A DNA stretch of 5,190 nt from Gemmatimonadota bacterium. Its GTDB lineage: Bacteria > Gemmatimonadota > Gemmatimonadetes > Gemmatimonadales > GWC2-71-9. Location: contig JAPULP010000196.1 in the NCBI GenBank assembly GCA_027294815.1, positions 1 to 5,190 of the forward strand, read 5' to 3'. Positions 1 to 5,128 of this stretch are shown here, in pieces. The stretch's first letter is position 1. Every line of letters starts with the position of its first letter. The notes under the pieces were generated by a model. The model searched no databases and had not been told where the DNA came from. It saw only the letters and a list, made by a program, of their open reading frames with translations. A program made the translations under genes and the position numbers.

Positions 1-19
1 GCGGGCAGGCGGGCTGTAC

Positions 20-72
20 GGCGGTATGGCGGTATGGCGGTATGGCGGTATGGCGGTATGGCGGTATGGCGG
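20..72. repeat. Tandem 8-mer array GGCGGTAT (6 full copies plus a partial)
   Basis: Six perfect head-to-tail copies of GGCGGTAT run from 20 to 67, followed by the partial copy GGCGG (68-72) and a detached GGTAT at 75-79. Because the unit is 8 bp, the array cannot encode a simple in-frame peptide repeat unless read over three units, and there is no ribosome binding site in front of any open frame here. It lies downstream of the 3' end of the minus-strand gene. Perfect copies suggest recent expansion by strand slippage, so copy number may vary between strains. Confidence 0.95.
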
Positions 73-80
73 AAGGTATT

Positions 81-120
81 GGTTTACAACGGCTTACGGC
101 TTACGGCTTACGGTCGTTAC
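81..120. repeat. Tandem heptamer array GGCTTAC
   Basis: Three perfect copies of GGCTTAC (91-97, 98-104, 105-111) are preceded by a one-mismatch copy GGTTTAC (81-87) and followed by a degenerate tail ending in GTTAC (116-120). The tail supplies the complement of the TAA stop codon of the minus-strand gene (TTA at 117-119), so the array directly abuts and slightly overlaps that gene's 3' end. Confidence 0.9.
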
Positions 121-434
121 TCCGACCTGGGCGTTATCTCCACCATTCTCACGCGACACCTGGCGTTGACGAACGCGGCCGGAAGAAGCCACTGGCGGTA
201 GGGCTCGGGCACTGCCCATTCCGTACCCTGCAACTCATCGAGGCCGCCTGCGAAATCCACCGCGAGCAGGGTCCCCTCGTCCGGCAAATCCTCAGGGGGT
301 TTATGGGGCTTGTCACTGACCCAGACGCCCGGGAGCCCGCGAGGGTCCACGGACACGCTCAGATCGTCGCGGAACCCGTAGGCCAGGATCGCGACGGCGG
401 CGTCGGCGGTGGTGCGATGATAGAGGGTCGTCAC
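117..434 (-). CDS. Small hypothetical protein, possibly ADP-ribosyltransferase-like fold
   Basis: This gene encodes 105 residues with a GTG start (complement of 432-434) and a TAA stop. The start is supported by a GGAGG Shine-Dalgarno 8 nt upstream. No signal peptide or membrane segment is visible, so the product is probably cytosolic. Visible blocks are LYHRTT (4-9) followed by a helix ending in AYGF (18-21), GVWVSDKP (36-43), and YRQWLLPAAFVN (79-90). An N-terminal LYHxT...AxxIxxxGF block followed by a GVWxSD strand resembles the core of the ADP-ribosyltransferase superfamily, including RNA 2'-phosphotransferase-like and toxin-like members. From memory, small bacterial hypothetical proteins share this layout, often with Glu where Gln81 stands here. 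The gene is transcribed divergently from padR. The fold assignment is inference and no substrate can be named. Being a real gene is well supported by the RBS and the family-like sequence; the antiparallel frame at 42-476 is its shadow. Confidence 0.75.
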   Translation of the reverse strand: MTTLYHRTTADAAVAILAYGFRDDLSVSVDPRGLPGVWVSDKPHKPPEDLPDEGTLLAVDFAGGLDELQGTEWAVPEPYRQWLLPAAFVNARCRVRMVEITPRSE

Positions 435-442
435 TGCTACTA

Positions 443-447
443 CCTCC
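443..447 (-). promoter_or_regulatory. Ribosome binding site of the small minus-strand gene
   Basis: The minus strand reads GGAGG here, followed by the 8-nt spacer TAGTAGCA and the GTG start codon. This is a near-ideal Shine-Dalgarno and spacing, and it decides both the strand and the GTG start. Confidence 0.8.
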
Positions 448-479
448 AGGAAGCGCGGCCCAAGGTAGGGCTCTAAGTG

Positions 480-485
480 ATTCTA
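480..485 (-). promoter_or_regulatory. Candidate -10 element for the small minus-strand gene
   Basis: The minus strand reads TAGAAT, five of six matches to the sigma70 -10 consensus, about 45 nt upstream of the GTG start. That would give a leader of roughly 38 nt containing the ribosome binding site. No convincing -35 is seen at 16-18 bp; the upstream DNA is instead the C-rich complement of a G-run cluster. The call rests on one hexamer. Confidence 0.35.
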
Positions 486-490
486 GGCAA

Positions 491-531
491 GGGGGTTAGG
501 GGTAGTGAGGGGCACAGGGGGGGACCGGGGG
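491..531 (+). other. G-quadruplex motif (five G-runs of 4-7)
   Basis: G-runs lie at 491-495, 499-502, 509-512, 517-523 and 527-531, separated by loops of 3, 6, 4 and 3 nt. This satisfies the canonical motif of four or more G-tracts with loops of 1-7 nt, with tracts of at least four Gs. It lies just upstream of the candidate -10 of the minus-strand gene, on that gene's template strand, and about 90 bp upstream of the padR promoter. Whether it folds in the cell is unknown. Confidence 0.7.
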
Positions 532-542
532 CACAGGAGGAG

Positions 543-587
543 CCGGGGTTGCCATCGTGGAGCGGACCCCGGGCGCGAGTCCGGGGT
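543..587. repeat. GC-rich inverted repeat with two alternative pairings
   Basis: ACCCCGG (566-572) is complementary to CCGGGGT at 581-587 (8-nt loop) and also to a second CCGGGGT at 543-549 (16-nt loop). The two flanking copies belong to a direct repeat, CCGGGGTTG (543-551 and 581-589). The two hairpins are mutually exclusive. The segment lies upstream of the predicted padR transcription start and upstream of the minus-strand gene's candidate -10, so it is probably not in either mRNA. No function is assigned. Confidence 0.6.
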
Positions 588-605
588 TGGCCCGGGAGGC
601 TGGTC

Positions 606-624
606 TCACTAACAATGTTATTGA
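606..624. promoter_or_regulatory. Operator 1, probable PadR binding site
   Basis: TCACTAACAATGTTATTGA is a near-palindrome: nine-base arms around a central A at 615 with a single mismatch (C609 against T621). It matches operator 2 at 17 of 19 positions. PadR-family repressors commonly bind palindromes of the ATGT/ACAT or TAACA-TGTTA type just upstream of their own gene, which this fits. Its right arm overlaps the -35 hexamer. Confidence 0.75.
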
Positions 625-649
625 CCTCGGCCGGTCCTCCGGCTAGGTT
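621..649 (+). promoter_or_regulatory. Sigma70-like promoter of the padR-permease operon
   Basis: TTGACC (621-626; five of six matches to the -35 consensus) is separated by 17 bp from TAGGTT (644-649; matches at the key first, second and last -10 positions). Transcription would start near 655-657, inside operator 2, giving a short leader of about 20 nt before the padR ATG. Location between two palindromes makes occlusion by bound PadR likely. Confidence 0.55.
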
Positions 650-650
650 G

Positions 651-669
651 CCACTAACAATGTTAGTGA
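651..669. promoter_or_regulatory. Operator 2, probable PadR binding site
   Basis: CACTAACA (652-659), central A (660) and TGTTAGTG (661-668) form a perfect palindrome with eight-base arms. Its centre lies 45 bp from that of operator 1. It covers the predicted transcription start and runs into the Shine-Dalgarno of padR, so a repressor bound here would block initiation. Confidence 0.78.
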
Positions 670-672
670 GGT
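668..672 (+). promoter_or_regulatory. Ribosome binding site of padR
   Basis: GAGGT lies five nt before the ATG at 677. It selects that ATG over the in-frame GTG at 671, which would sit directly on this Shine-Dalgarno and has none properly spaced upstream. The last base of operator 2's palindrome is the first base of this site. Confidence 0.7.
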
Positions 673-676
673 GACC

Positions 677-1006
677 ATGGGACGTGACACACTCGGAGAG
701 TTCGAGCACCAGCTACTGCTGGCCATCCTGCAGCTCGGTGGGGAGTCGTACAGCGTTCCCCTGGTCCACGAACTGGAAGAACGGACGGGGCGGGAGGTGG
801 CGCAGGCGGCGGTCTTCATCGTGTTGAGCCGGCTGGAGAAAAAAGGACTCCTCACCTCGCGGCTCGACGACCACGCGGTAGAGCAGACGGGGCGCGTACG
901 ACGCTATTTCAAAGCGACCCCCGAAGCGTTGCGGCGGTTGAAGCAGTCGCGCCGCGCGCTGGTGCGGCTGTGGGAAGGCCTCGACACGACGCTGGACGAG
1001 GCATGA
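677..1006 (+). CDS. PadR-family transcriptional regulator (ADOP-associated type)
   Basis: This gene encodes a 109-residue winged-helix repressor, probably a dimer that represses its own operon. The N-terminus MGRDTLGEFEHQ is typical of PadR proteins paired with ADOP permeases in Gemmatimonadota and Acidobacteriota. The winged helix spans roughly residues 8-85: a first helix (HQLLLAILQL, 11-20), SVPLVHELEERTG (26-38), the recognition segment AAVFIVLSRLEKKGLL (44-59), and a wing ending in GRVRRYFKAT (72-81). A charged helix (about 83-103) is the expected dimerisation arm. The length is normal for the short PadR class, which lacks a large C-terminal effector domain, so no ligand can be inferred. 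The ATG at 677 is chosen over the GTG at 671 because of the Shine-Dalgarno and the family N-terminus. Its TGA overlaps the permease ATG (ATGA, 1003-1006), indicating translational coupling. Two palindromes around its promoter are the likely targets. Confidence 0.93.
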   Translation: MGRDTLGEFEHQLLLAILQLGGESYSVPLVHELEERTGREVAQAAVFIVLSRLEKKGLLTSRLDDHAVEQTGRVRRYFKATPEALRRLKQSRRALVRLWEGLDTTLDEA

Positions 1007-3663
1007 GGCCCCGCCCTCCCCTATTCGCGCGTGTCGTGCTGCGCGTGCTGCTCAACCGCAACGATCGTCGCACCGTGTCGAGTGACTTGCGTGAGATGTA
1101 CGAACAACGCCTGTCGCGCGACGGCGAGCGCGCGGCTACGTCGTGGTGGCGCCGGCAATGGAGACAATATCCGTTGCACCTGCTCGCCGAGCGATTTCGA
1201 CAAACAACACGCCCCTCGCCACGGCGGCCGGCGGTCGGCGCCAACTCCCTGAGGGAATCCATTCACAACATGCTGAGCGATTTGCGGCACAGCGTGCGCA
1301 GCCTTGCGCGCACACCCACACTCACCCTGACCATCGTCTCGACGCTGGGTCTGGGTATCGGCGCCACCACGGCCATCTTCAGCGTCGTCAACGCGGTGTT
1401 GATCGAGCCGCTTCCCTATGCGGATTCGGATCGGCTGGTGCGCATCTACACCGACTCGCCGCCGAACAAGTGGCCCTTCTCCGTTGCGGACTACCGCGCG
1501 CTGAACGAGCAGCAAACCAGCTTCAGTAGTCTCGCGGGTTACCGCAACCGCACAATGACATTCAATCGCGATGACTTTGCGGAACGCGTAGCCGGCAAGC
1601 TCGTCACTTGGAACTACTTTTCACTACTTGGCATCACACCGCTTCACGGCTCGCTCTTTACCGAAGGTGACGGAGCGCCGGGAAGCGAACCCAAGGTGAT
1701 CGTGAGTCATGGCTTTTGGATGCGCCACCTCGACGGTGACGAGAACGCGATCGGCCGGACGCTGCGGTTCCAGGGACAGGGCTATACACTCGTCGGCGTG
1801 CTCCCGCCCGACGTCGGACCCTTCGAGCACAACGGAGAATTTTTCGCTGCGGTGGAGTGGGGTGTGCCGCCCCGCAAAGGGCCGTTTTTCATTATGGCAC
1901 TGGCGCGATTGGCGCCGGGCGTCGATGAAGCCGCCGCACGAGAGGAACTCCGCGCCATCAACAAGCGCCTGTTTCCGGTTTGGCAGGCGTCGTACCAGGA
2001 TCAGCGCGCGTCGTGGGGAATGCAGAGCGTGAAGGAGGTGGTCGTCGGTGACGTTACCGCCACGCTGGTCATCGTTTTGGGCGCCGTGGGCTTCGTGCTG
2101 CTCATTGCTTCCACCAACGCCGCCAATCTCATGGTCGCGCGCGCGACACACCGCGGCCGTGAGTTGGCCGTGCGCGCGGCACTGGGCGCATCGAGGAGAC
2201 GCTTGTTGCAGCACCTGCTGGCCGAAAGCACCCTCCTGGCGTCGGTCGGCGCATTGCTGGGTCTGGTCCTCACGGTCGGAGGAATCAAGCTCCTCACAAC
2301 CGTCGGCGCCGACTTCATTCCGCGCACGCAGGAGGTCGGCTTGGACGGAGCCACCGTGTGGTTCCTGCTCGCGATTACGCTCGGCAGCGGCCTGCTTTTT
2401 GGTTTGATCCCATCCCTGCACGGGGCAAAGACACAGTTCGCCACGGCACTTCGCTCGGAAAGCCGGTCGGCGACCGAAGGCGTGGGGCCACGACGACTTC
2501 GCAGAGCACTGGTCGTCACACAGTTCGCCGTGGCAGCACCGCTCCTCATCGGTGCCGGCCTCTTGATCGGGACGCTCGCCAATCTGCAACGCGTCGATCC
2601 CGGATTGGTCACCGAAAACGTGCTCACCGCGGCGATATCGTTGCCCGCGTCGGCTTATCCGGAACCCGGCAACGTGGCCGCGTTCTGGGAGGAAGCACAA
2701 CAGCGCGTTGGGGCACTGCCCGGCGTGCGTGGGGTGGTATTTGCGGACAGCCGTCCGCCTGGCCAGCTCAACATGATCAACAACTTCGACCTGCGGGACA
2801 AACCTACTCCACCCAACGAGTCACAACCGGCCACGCCGTGGGTCGGAACGACGCCGGGATATTTTGAGCTGCTGGGCATTCCGCTGATCGAAGGAAGGGT
2901 ATTCGACGACGGAGACAACACCCCTCCTCCAGTGGCGATCGTGGACGAAGCGTGGGCGCGACGGTTCTATCGCAACGAGAGCGTGTTGGGTCGGCAATTC
3001 TACAGCGGCGGATCGACGAGAAATCCGGTCACGGTCGTCGGAGTCGTGGGCGACGTGAAACACGTGAGTCTCGACGCGCCAGACGAGGGCACTGTGTACT
3101 GGCCGCGGAGTTTGAGCTCATCGCGATTCAGGTTCATCTTCATCCGAACTTCAATAGATCCGATCAGTGTCCTGCCCTCAGTGAGACAGGTGTTCCGGGA
3201 ACTGGACCCCACTCTGCCGCTGGCCGACGTCGCGACCATCGATGAGCTCTTCGGCGATTCCCTGGATACCTCGCGTTACCTGACCATCCTCGTCGGCGCA
3301 TTCGCGGTGGTCGCCTTGCTTTTGTCGATTATCGGTATCTACGGCGTGATGTCATACTTCGTGCAGCAACACACGAAAGACATCGGAATCCGGATCGCCC
3401 TGGGAGGCGGCCGCTCGAACGTGATACGAATGATCCTTGGCCAGGGCATGCGGCTCGTTGGCGTCGGTGTGGTCGTCGGCATCGTCGGCGCGATCTTCCT
3501 GACCCGTTACATGTCGAGCGTGCTCTTCGAGGTCGGGACGACGGACGCACTCACATTCGCGACCGTATCGATCGTCATGCTCGGGATCGCGCTGCTAGCG
3601 TGCTTCGTTCCGGCGCGACGGGCAGCGGGTCTCGATCCAGCGACGACGCTTCGGGAAGAGTGA
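1003..3663 (+). CDS. ADOP-type ABC transporter permease (duplicated MacB/FtsX domain)
   Basis: This gene encodes an 886-residue inner-membrane protein with two MacB/FtsX-type permease units fused in one chain. Residues 1-85 form the soluble prefix domain seen in ADOPs (RVVLRVLLNRNDRRTVSSDL, then WWRRQWRQYP). Unit one has a membrane helix at about 107-133 beside the family motif LSDLRHSVRSLARTP (91-105), a periplasmic domain at about 134-350, then helices at about 352-376, 406-432 and 452-470. The cytoplasmic coupling motif RELAVRAALGAS is at 386-397. Unit two has a helix at about 504-528, a periplasmic domain at about 529-755, helices at about 759-785, 815-835 and 852-870, and the second coupling motif KDIGIRIALG (792-801). 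It ends in the typical PARRAAGLDPATTLREE. That makes eight membrane helices in all. MacB-type proteins transmit ATPase movement to the periplasm rather than forming a classic channel; cargo is unknown. No ATPase gene is in the window. The start at 1003 is preferred over the GTG at 970, which lies within padR, because the ATGA overlap and prefix domain fit. Confidence 0.95.
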   Translation: MRPRPPLFARVVLRVLLNRNDRRTVSSDLREMYEQRLSRDGERAATSWWRRQWRQYPLHLLAERFRQTTRPSPRRPAVGANSLRESIHNMLSDLRHSVRSLARTPTLTLTIVSTLGLGIGATTAIFSVVNAVLIEPLPYADSDRLVRIYTDSPPNKWPFSVADYRALNEQQTSFSSLAGYRNRTMTFNRDDFAERVAGKLVTWNYFSLLGITPLHGSLFTEGDGAPGSEPKVIVSHGFWMRHLDGDENAIGRTLRFQGQGYTLVGVLPPDVGPFEHNGEFFAAVEWGVPPRKGPFFIMALARLAPGVDEAAAREELRAINKRLFPVWQASYQDQRASWGMQSVKEVVVGDVTATLVIVLGAVGFVLLIASTNAANLMVARATHRGRELAVRAALGASRRRLLQHLLAESTLLASVGALLGLVLTVGGIKLLTTVGADFIPRTQEVGLDGATVWFLLAITLGSGLLFGLIPSLHGAKTQFATALRSESRSATEGVGPRRLRRALVVTQFAVAAPLLIGAGLLIGTLANLQRVDPGLVTENVLTAAISLPASAYPEPGNVAAFWEEAQQRVGALPGVRGVVFADSRPPGQLNMINNFDLRDKPTPPNESQPATPWVGTTPGYFELLGIPLIEGRVFDDGDNTPPPVAIVDEAWARRFYRNESVLGRQFYSGGSTRNPVTVVGVVGDVKHVSLDAPDEGTVYWPRSLSSSRFRFIFIRTSIDPISVLPSVRQVFRELDPTLPLADVATIDELFGDSLDTSRYLTILVGAFAVVALLLSIIGIYGVMSYFVQQHTKDIGIRIALGGGRSNVIRMILGQGMRLVGVGVVVGIVGAIFLTRYMSSVLFEVGTTDALTFATVSIVMLGIALLACFVPARRAAGLDPATTLREE

Positions 3664-3671
3664 TCGATTGC

Positions 3672-3771
3672 AGATTCTAGATTCTAGATTCTAGATCGCA
3701 GAAGTTACCACGACAACATAAAGATCTAGCATCTCTAGAGTCTCAAATCTAGAATCTAGAATCTAGAATCT
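3672..3771. repeat. Perfect 25-bp inverted repeat made of heptamers, 50-nt loop
   Basis: The left arm (3672-3696) consists of GATTCTA heptamers in tandem, and the right arm (3747-3771) is its exact reverse complement, with units TCTAGAA. The 50-nt loop holds more degenerate pieces, including the palindromes AGATCT (3722-3727) and CTCTAGAG (3733-3740). The tetranucleotide CTAG occurs eight times in this 100-bp stretch. The repeat begins 8 bp after the permease stop codon. A transcript could form a long hairpin that may terminate transcription or protect the 3' end, but there is no T-run after it, so it is not a standard intrinsic terminator. Confidence 0.92.
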
Positions 3772-3776
3772 CGAAT

Positions 3777-3806
3777 CTGACATCCATCCCTTATCCAGCA
3801 TACATT
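3777..3806 (+). promoter_or_regulatory. Candidate promoter of the glycosyltransferase gene
   Basis: CTGACA (3777-3782; five of six -35 matches) and TACATT (3801-3806; four of six -10 matches) are separated by 18 bp. Transcription would start near 3813, about 22 nt before the ATG at 3835. The -35 begins six bases after the right arm of the inverted repeat. The alternative TTG start at 3805 would lie inside this -10. Confidence 0.4.
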
Positions 3807-3834
3807 GTCGGTAGACTTCCACCGAAATGCTGCA

Positions 3835-5097
3835 ATGCACGCCAGCCCTCGGCACTTCTTATTTAACCCCGTCGGCTCGCACGGCGACGTGCATCCGTTC
3901 CTCGGAATCGCGAAGGCGATGCAGGAACGCGGGCACGACGTATCGGTTCTTACCGCCGAGACATTTAGGGACGTCGCCGAGAAGGCGGGGTTACGGTTTG
4001 CGTCGCATCTCGAGGACACGGTCTTCCAGGAGCTGCTCGAGGATCCAGACCTGTGGCATCCTCGGAAGGGAGCCGGCATTCTGTTACGCAGCATGGCCGA
4101 GCACCTGCGTCAGGCGTACGAGTGCCTGTCCGAGGCGTACGAGCCGGGTCGGACGGTGATTGTCGCGGCGTCGCTGGCATTCGGCGCGCGCATCTTTCAG
4201 GACAAGCACAACGCGCCCGTCGTTTCGATGCACCTGGCGCCGTCCGCCTTTCGAACCATGCACCTCCAGCCTGCCGCTATTCCAGGCAAGGACGCATCGG
4301 GATGGCCGGTCCCGCTGAAACAGTTGATGTGGTGGGCCATCGATCGCTTGCTGCTGGATCGGCACATCGAGCCGACCGTAAACGCGTTCCGCACCGAGTT
4401 GGGATTGCCTACCATTTCGCGCCCGTTCAAAGATTGGCTTCACTCCCCGGACCTTACGATCGGATTGTTTCCCAAATGGTTCGCCCCCGCGCAGCCCGAT
4501 TGGCCCGAGCAAGTACGATTGACCGGTTTTCCCTTATTCGACGAGGTGGGCCAACACCAGCTGGATCCGGGGCTCGAGCGTTTTCTTGGTAAAGGGACAC
4601 CGCCGATAGCGTTTACCCCCGGCTCTGCCCATCGTCACGCCGCCGAGTTTTTTTCCGCCGCCATCGACGCAACGGATAAACTCGGTCGCACGTGTCTCCT
4701 GTTCACCCGCCATGGGGATCAAATCCCGCGAGACCTGCCCGATCACGCGCGGCACGAGGCGTTCGTGCCATTTTCGACTGTTTTGCCCAGGTGTGCCGCC
4801 ATCGTGCACCACGGTGGTGTGGGAACGTGCGCCCAAGGACTCGCCGCGGGCATCCCGCAGTTGATCATGCCGATGGGTTTCGATCAGCCGGACAACGTCA
4901 CGCGCTTGCAACGATTGGGCGTAGCTTCCTGGGTCGTGCCGCAGCGATTCACGGGAGACCGTGTCGCGGGTGCACTGAACGAGCTACTCACCAGCGAAAA
5001 AGTCGCGGAGTCGTGTCGCCGGTGGAAGGAAGAGTTGGCCACCACGGATCCCGTGCGGGAAACGTGTGAGTTGATTGAGGCAGTAGGGAGTAGGTAG
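3835..5097 (+). CDS. GT1-like (GT-B fold) glycosyltransferase
   Basis: The 420-residue product is predicted to transfer a sugar from a nucleotide-activated donor to a small lipophilic or natural-product acceptor in the cytoplasm. The N-terminal acceptor domain opens with FLFNPVGSHGDVHPFLGIAK (8-27), the glycine-rich loop of the family 28/UGT N-domain, and runs to about 215. The C-terminal donor domain (about 250-400) has AFTPGSAHRH (259-268), VPFSTVLPRCAAIVHHGG (311-328), HHGGVGT (325-331), GIP (339-341) and the donor-sugar motif DQPDN (350-354). These match the bacterial macrolide/sterol glycosyltransferase branch in order and spacing, and the length is normal. The donor and acceptor cannot be read from sequence. 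There is no signal peptide and no strong membrane helix. The ATG at 3835 is chosen over the in-frame TTG at 3805, since family members start close before the glycine-rich loop and the TTG overlaps a candidate -10. Neither start has a clear Shine-Dalgarno. The last four codons and the TAG lie in a GTAGGGA-like repeat. Confidence 0.92.
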   Translation: MHASPRHFLFNPVGSHGDVHPFLGIAKAMQERGHDVSVLTAETFRDVAEKAGLRFASHLEDTVFQELLEDPDLWHPRKGAGILLRSMAEHLRQAYECLSEAYEPGRTVIVAASLAFGARIFQDKHNAPVVSMHLAPSAFRTMHLQPAAIPGKDASGWPVPLKQLMWWAIDRLLLDRHIEPTVNAFRTELGLPTISRPFKDWLHSPDLTIGLFPKWFAPAQPDWPEQVRLTGFPLFDEVGQHQLDPGLERFLGKGTPPIAFTPGSAHRHAAEFFSAAIDATDKLGRTCLLFTRHGDQIPRDLPDHARHEAFVPFSTVLPRCAAIVHHGGVGTCAQGLAAGIPQLIMPMGFDQPDNVTRLQRLGVASWVVPQRFTGDRVAGALNELLTSEKVAESCRRWKEELATTDPVRETCELIEAVGSR

Positions 5098-5100
5098 GGA
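5083..5100. repeat. Degenerate GTAGGGA repeat spanning the glycosyltransferase stop codon
   Basis: GTAGGGA occurs at 5083-5089 and again at 5094-5100 with GTAG between them. The repeat encodes the final V-G-S-R and provides the TAG stop, so the gene's C-terminus has been made from, or invaded by, repeat sequence. Confidence 0.65.
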
Positions 5101-5117
5101 GAGGGAGGAGGCTCTCC
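5098..5117 (+). terminator. Weak hairpin directly after the glycosyltransferase stop
   Basis: GGAGAG (5098-5103) and CTCTCC (5112-5117) form a six-base-pair stem with the 8-nt loop GGAGGAGG, starting at the base after the stop codon. There is no following T-run, so it can only be a weak or factor-assisted terminator, or chance in purine-rich DNA. Confidence 0.25.
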
Positions 5118-5128
5118 GCACACCGCCC

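Noticed and set aside
81..120. CRISPR-like array
   Set aside because: Units are 7 bp, contiguous and without spacers; the same holds for the other arrays in the window.
42..476. Plus-strand 144-codon open frame over the small minus-strand gene
   Set aside because: It starts inside the GGCGGTAT array, has no ribosome binding site, and the opposite strand has a good one and a family-like protein.
671..676. GTG at 671 as the padR start
   Set aside because: It lies on the GAGGT Shine-Dalgarno that serves the ATG at 677, and the family N-terminus begins MGRDTLGEF.
477..709. Open frames on both strands of the divergent intergenic region
   Set aside because: They are low-complexity Gly/Pro/Arg-rich translations of the G-runs, without ribosome binding sites, and overlap the operators and promoter.
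970..1002. GTG at 970 as the permease start
   Set aside because: It would overlap padR by 37 bp and add a Gly/Arg-rich stretch not expected in the prefix domain; the ATGA overlap at 1003 is the usual arrangement.
1624..2700. Long 358-codon open frame on the minus strand inside the permease gene
   Set aside because: It is antisense to conserved permease coding sequence, rich in Arg, Gln and Cys with no recognisable domain; long antisense frames are common in GC-rich coding DNA.
3672..3771. Insertion-sequence remnant or standard intrinsic terminator
   Set aside because: There is no transposase fragment or target duplication between the arms, and no T-run follows the stem.
3805..3834. TTG at 3805 as the glycosyltransferase start
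   Set aside because: There is no Shine-Dalgarno, it overlaps a candidate -10, and the extra ten residues are not needed before the glycine-rich loop.
4053..4592. Alternative 179-codon plus-strand frame inside the glycosyltransferase gene
   Set aside because: It is a frame-shifted shadow of well-conserved glycosyltransferase sequence, with no ribosome binding site or domain.
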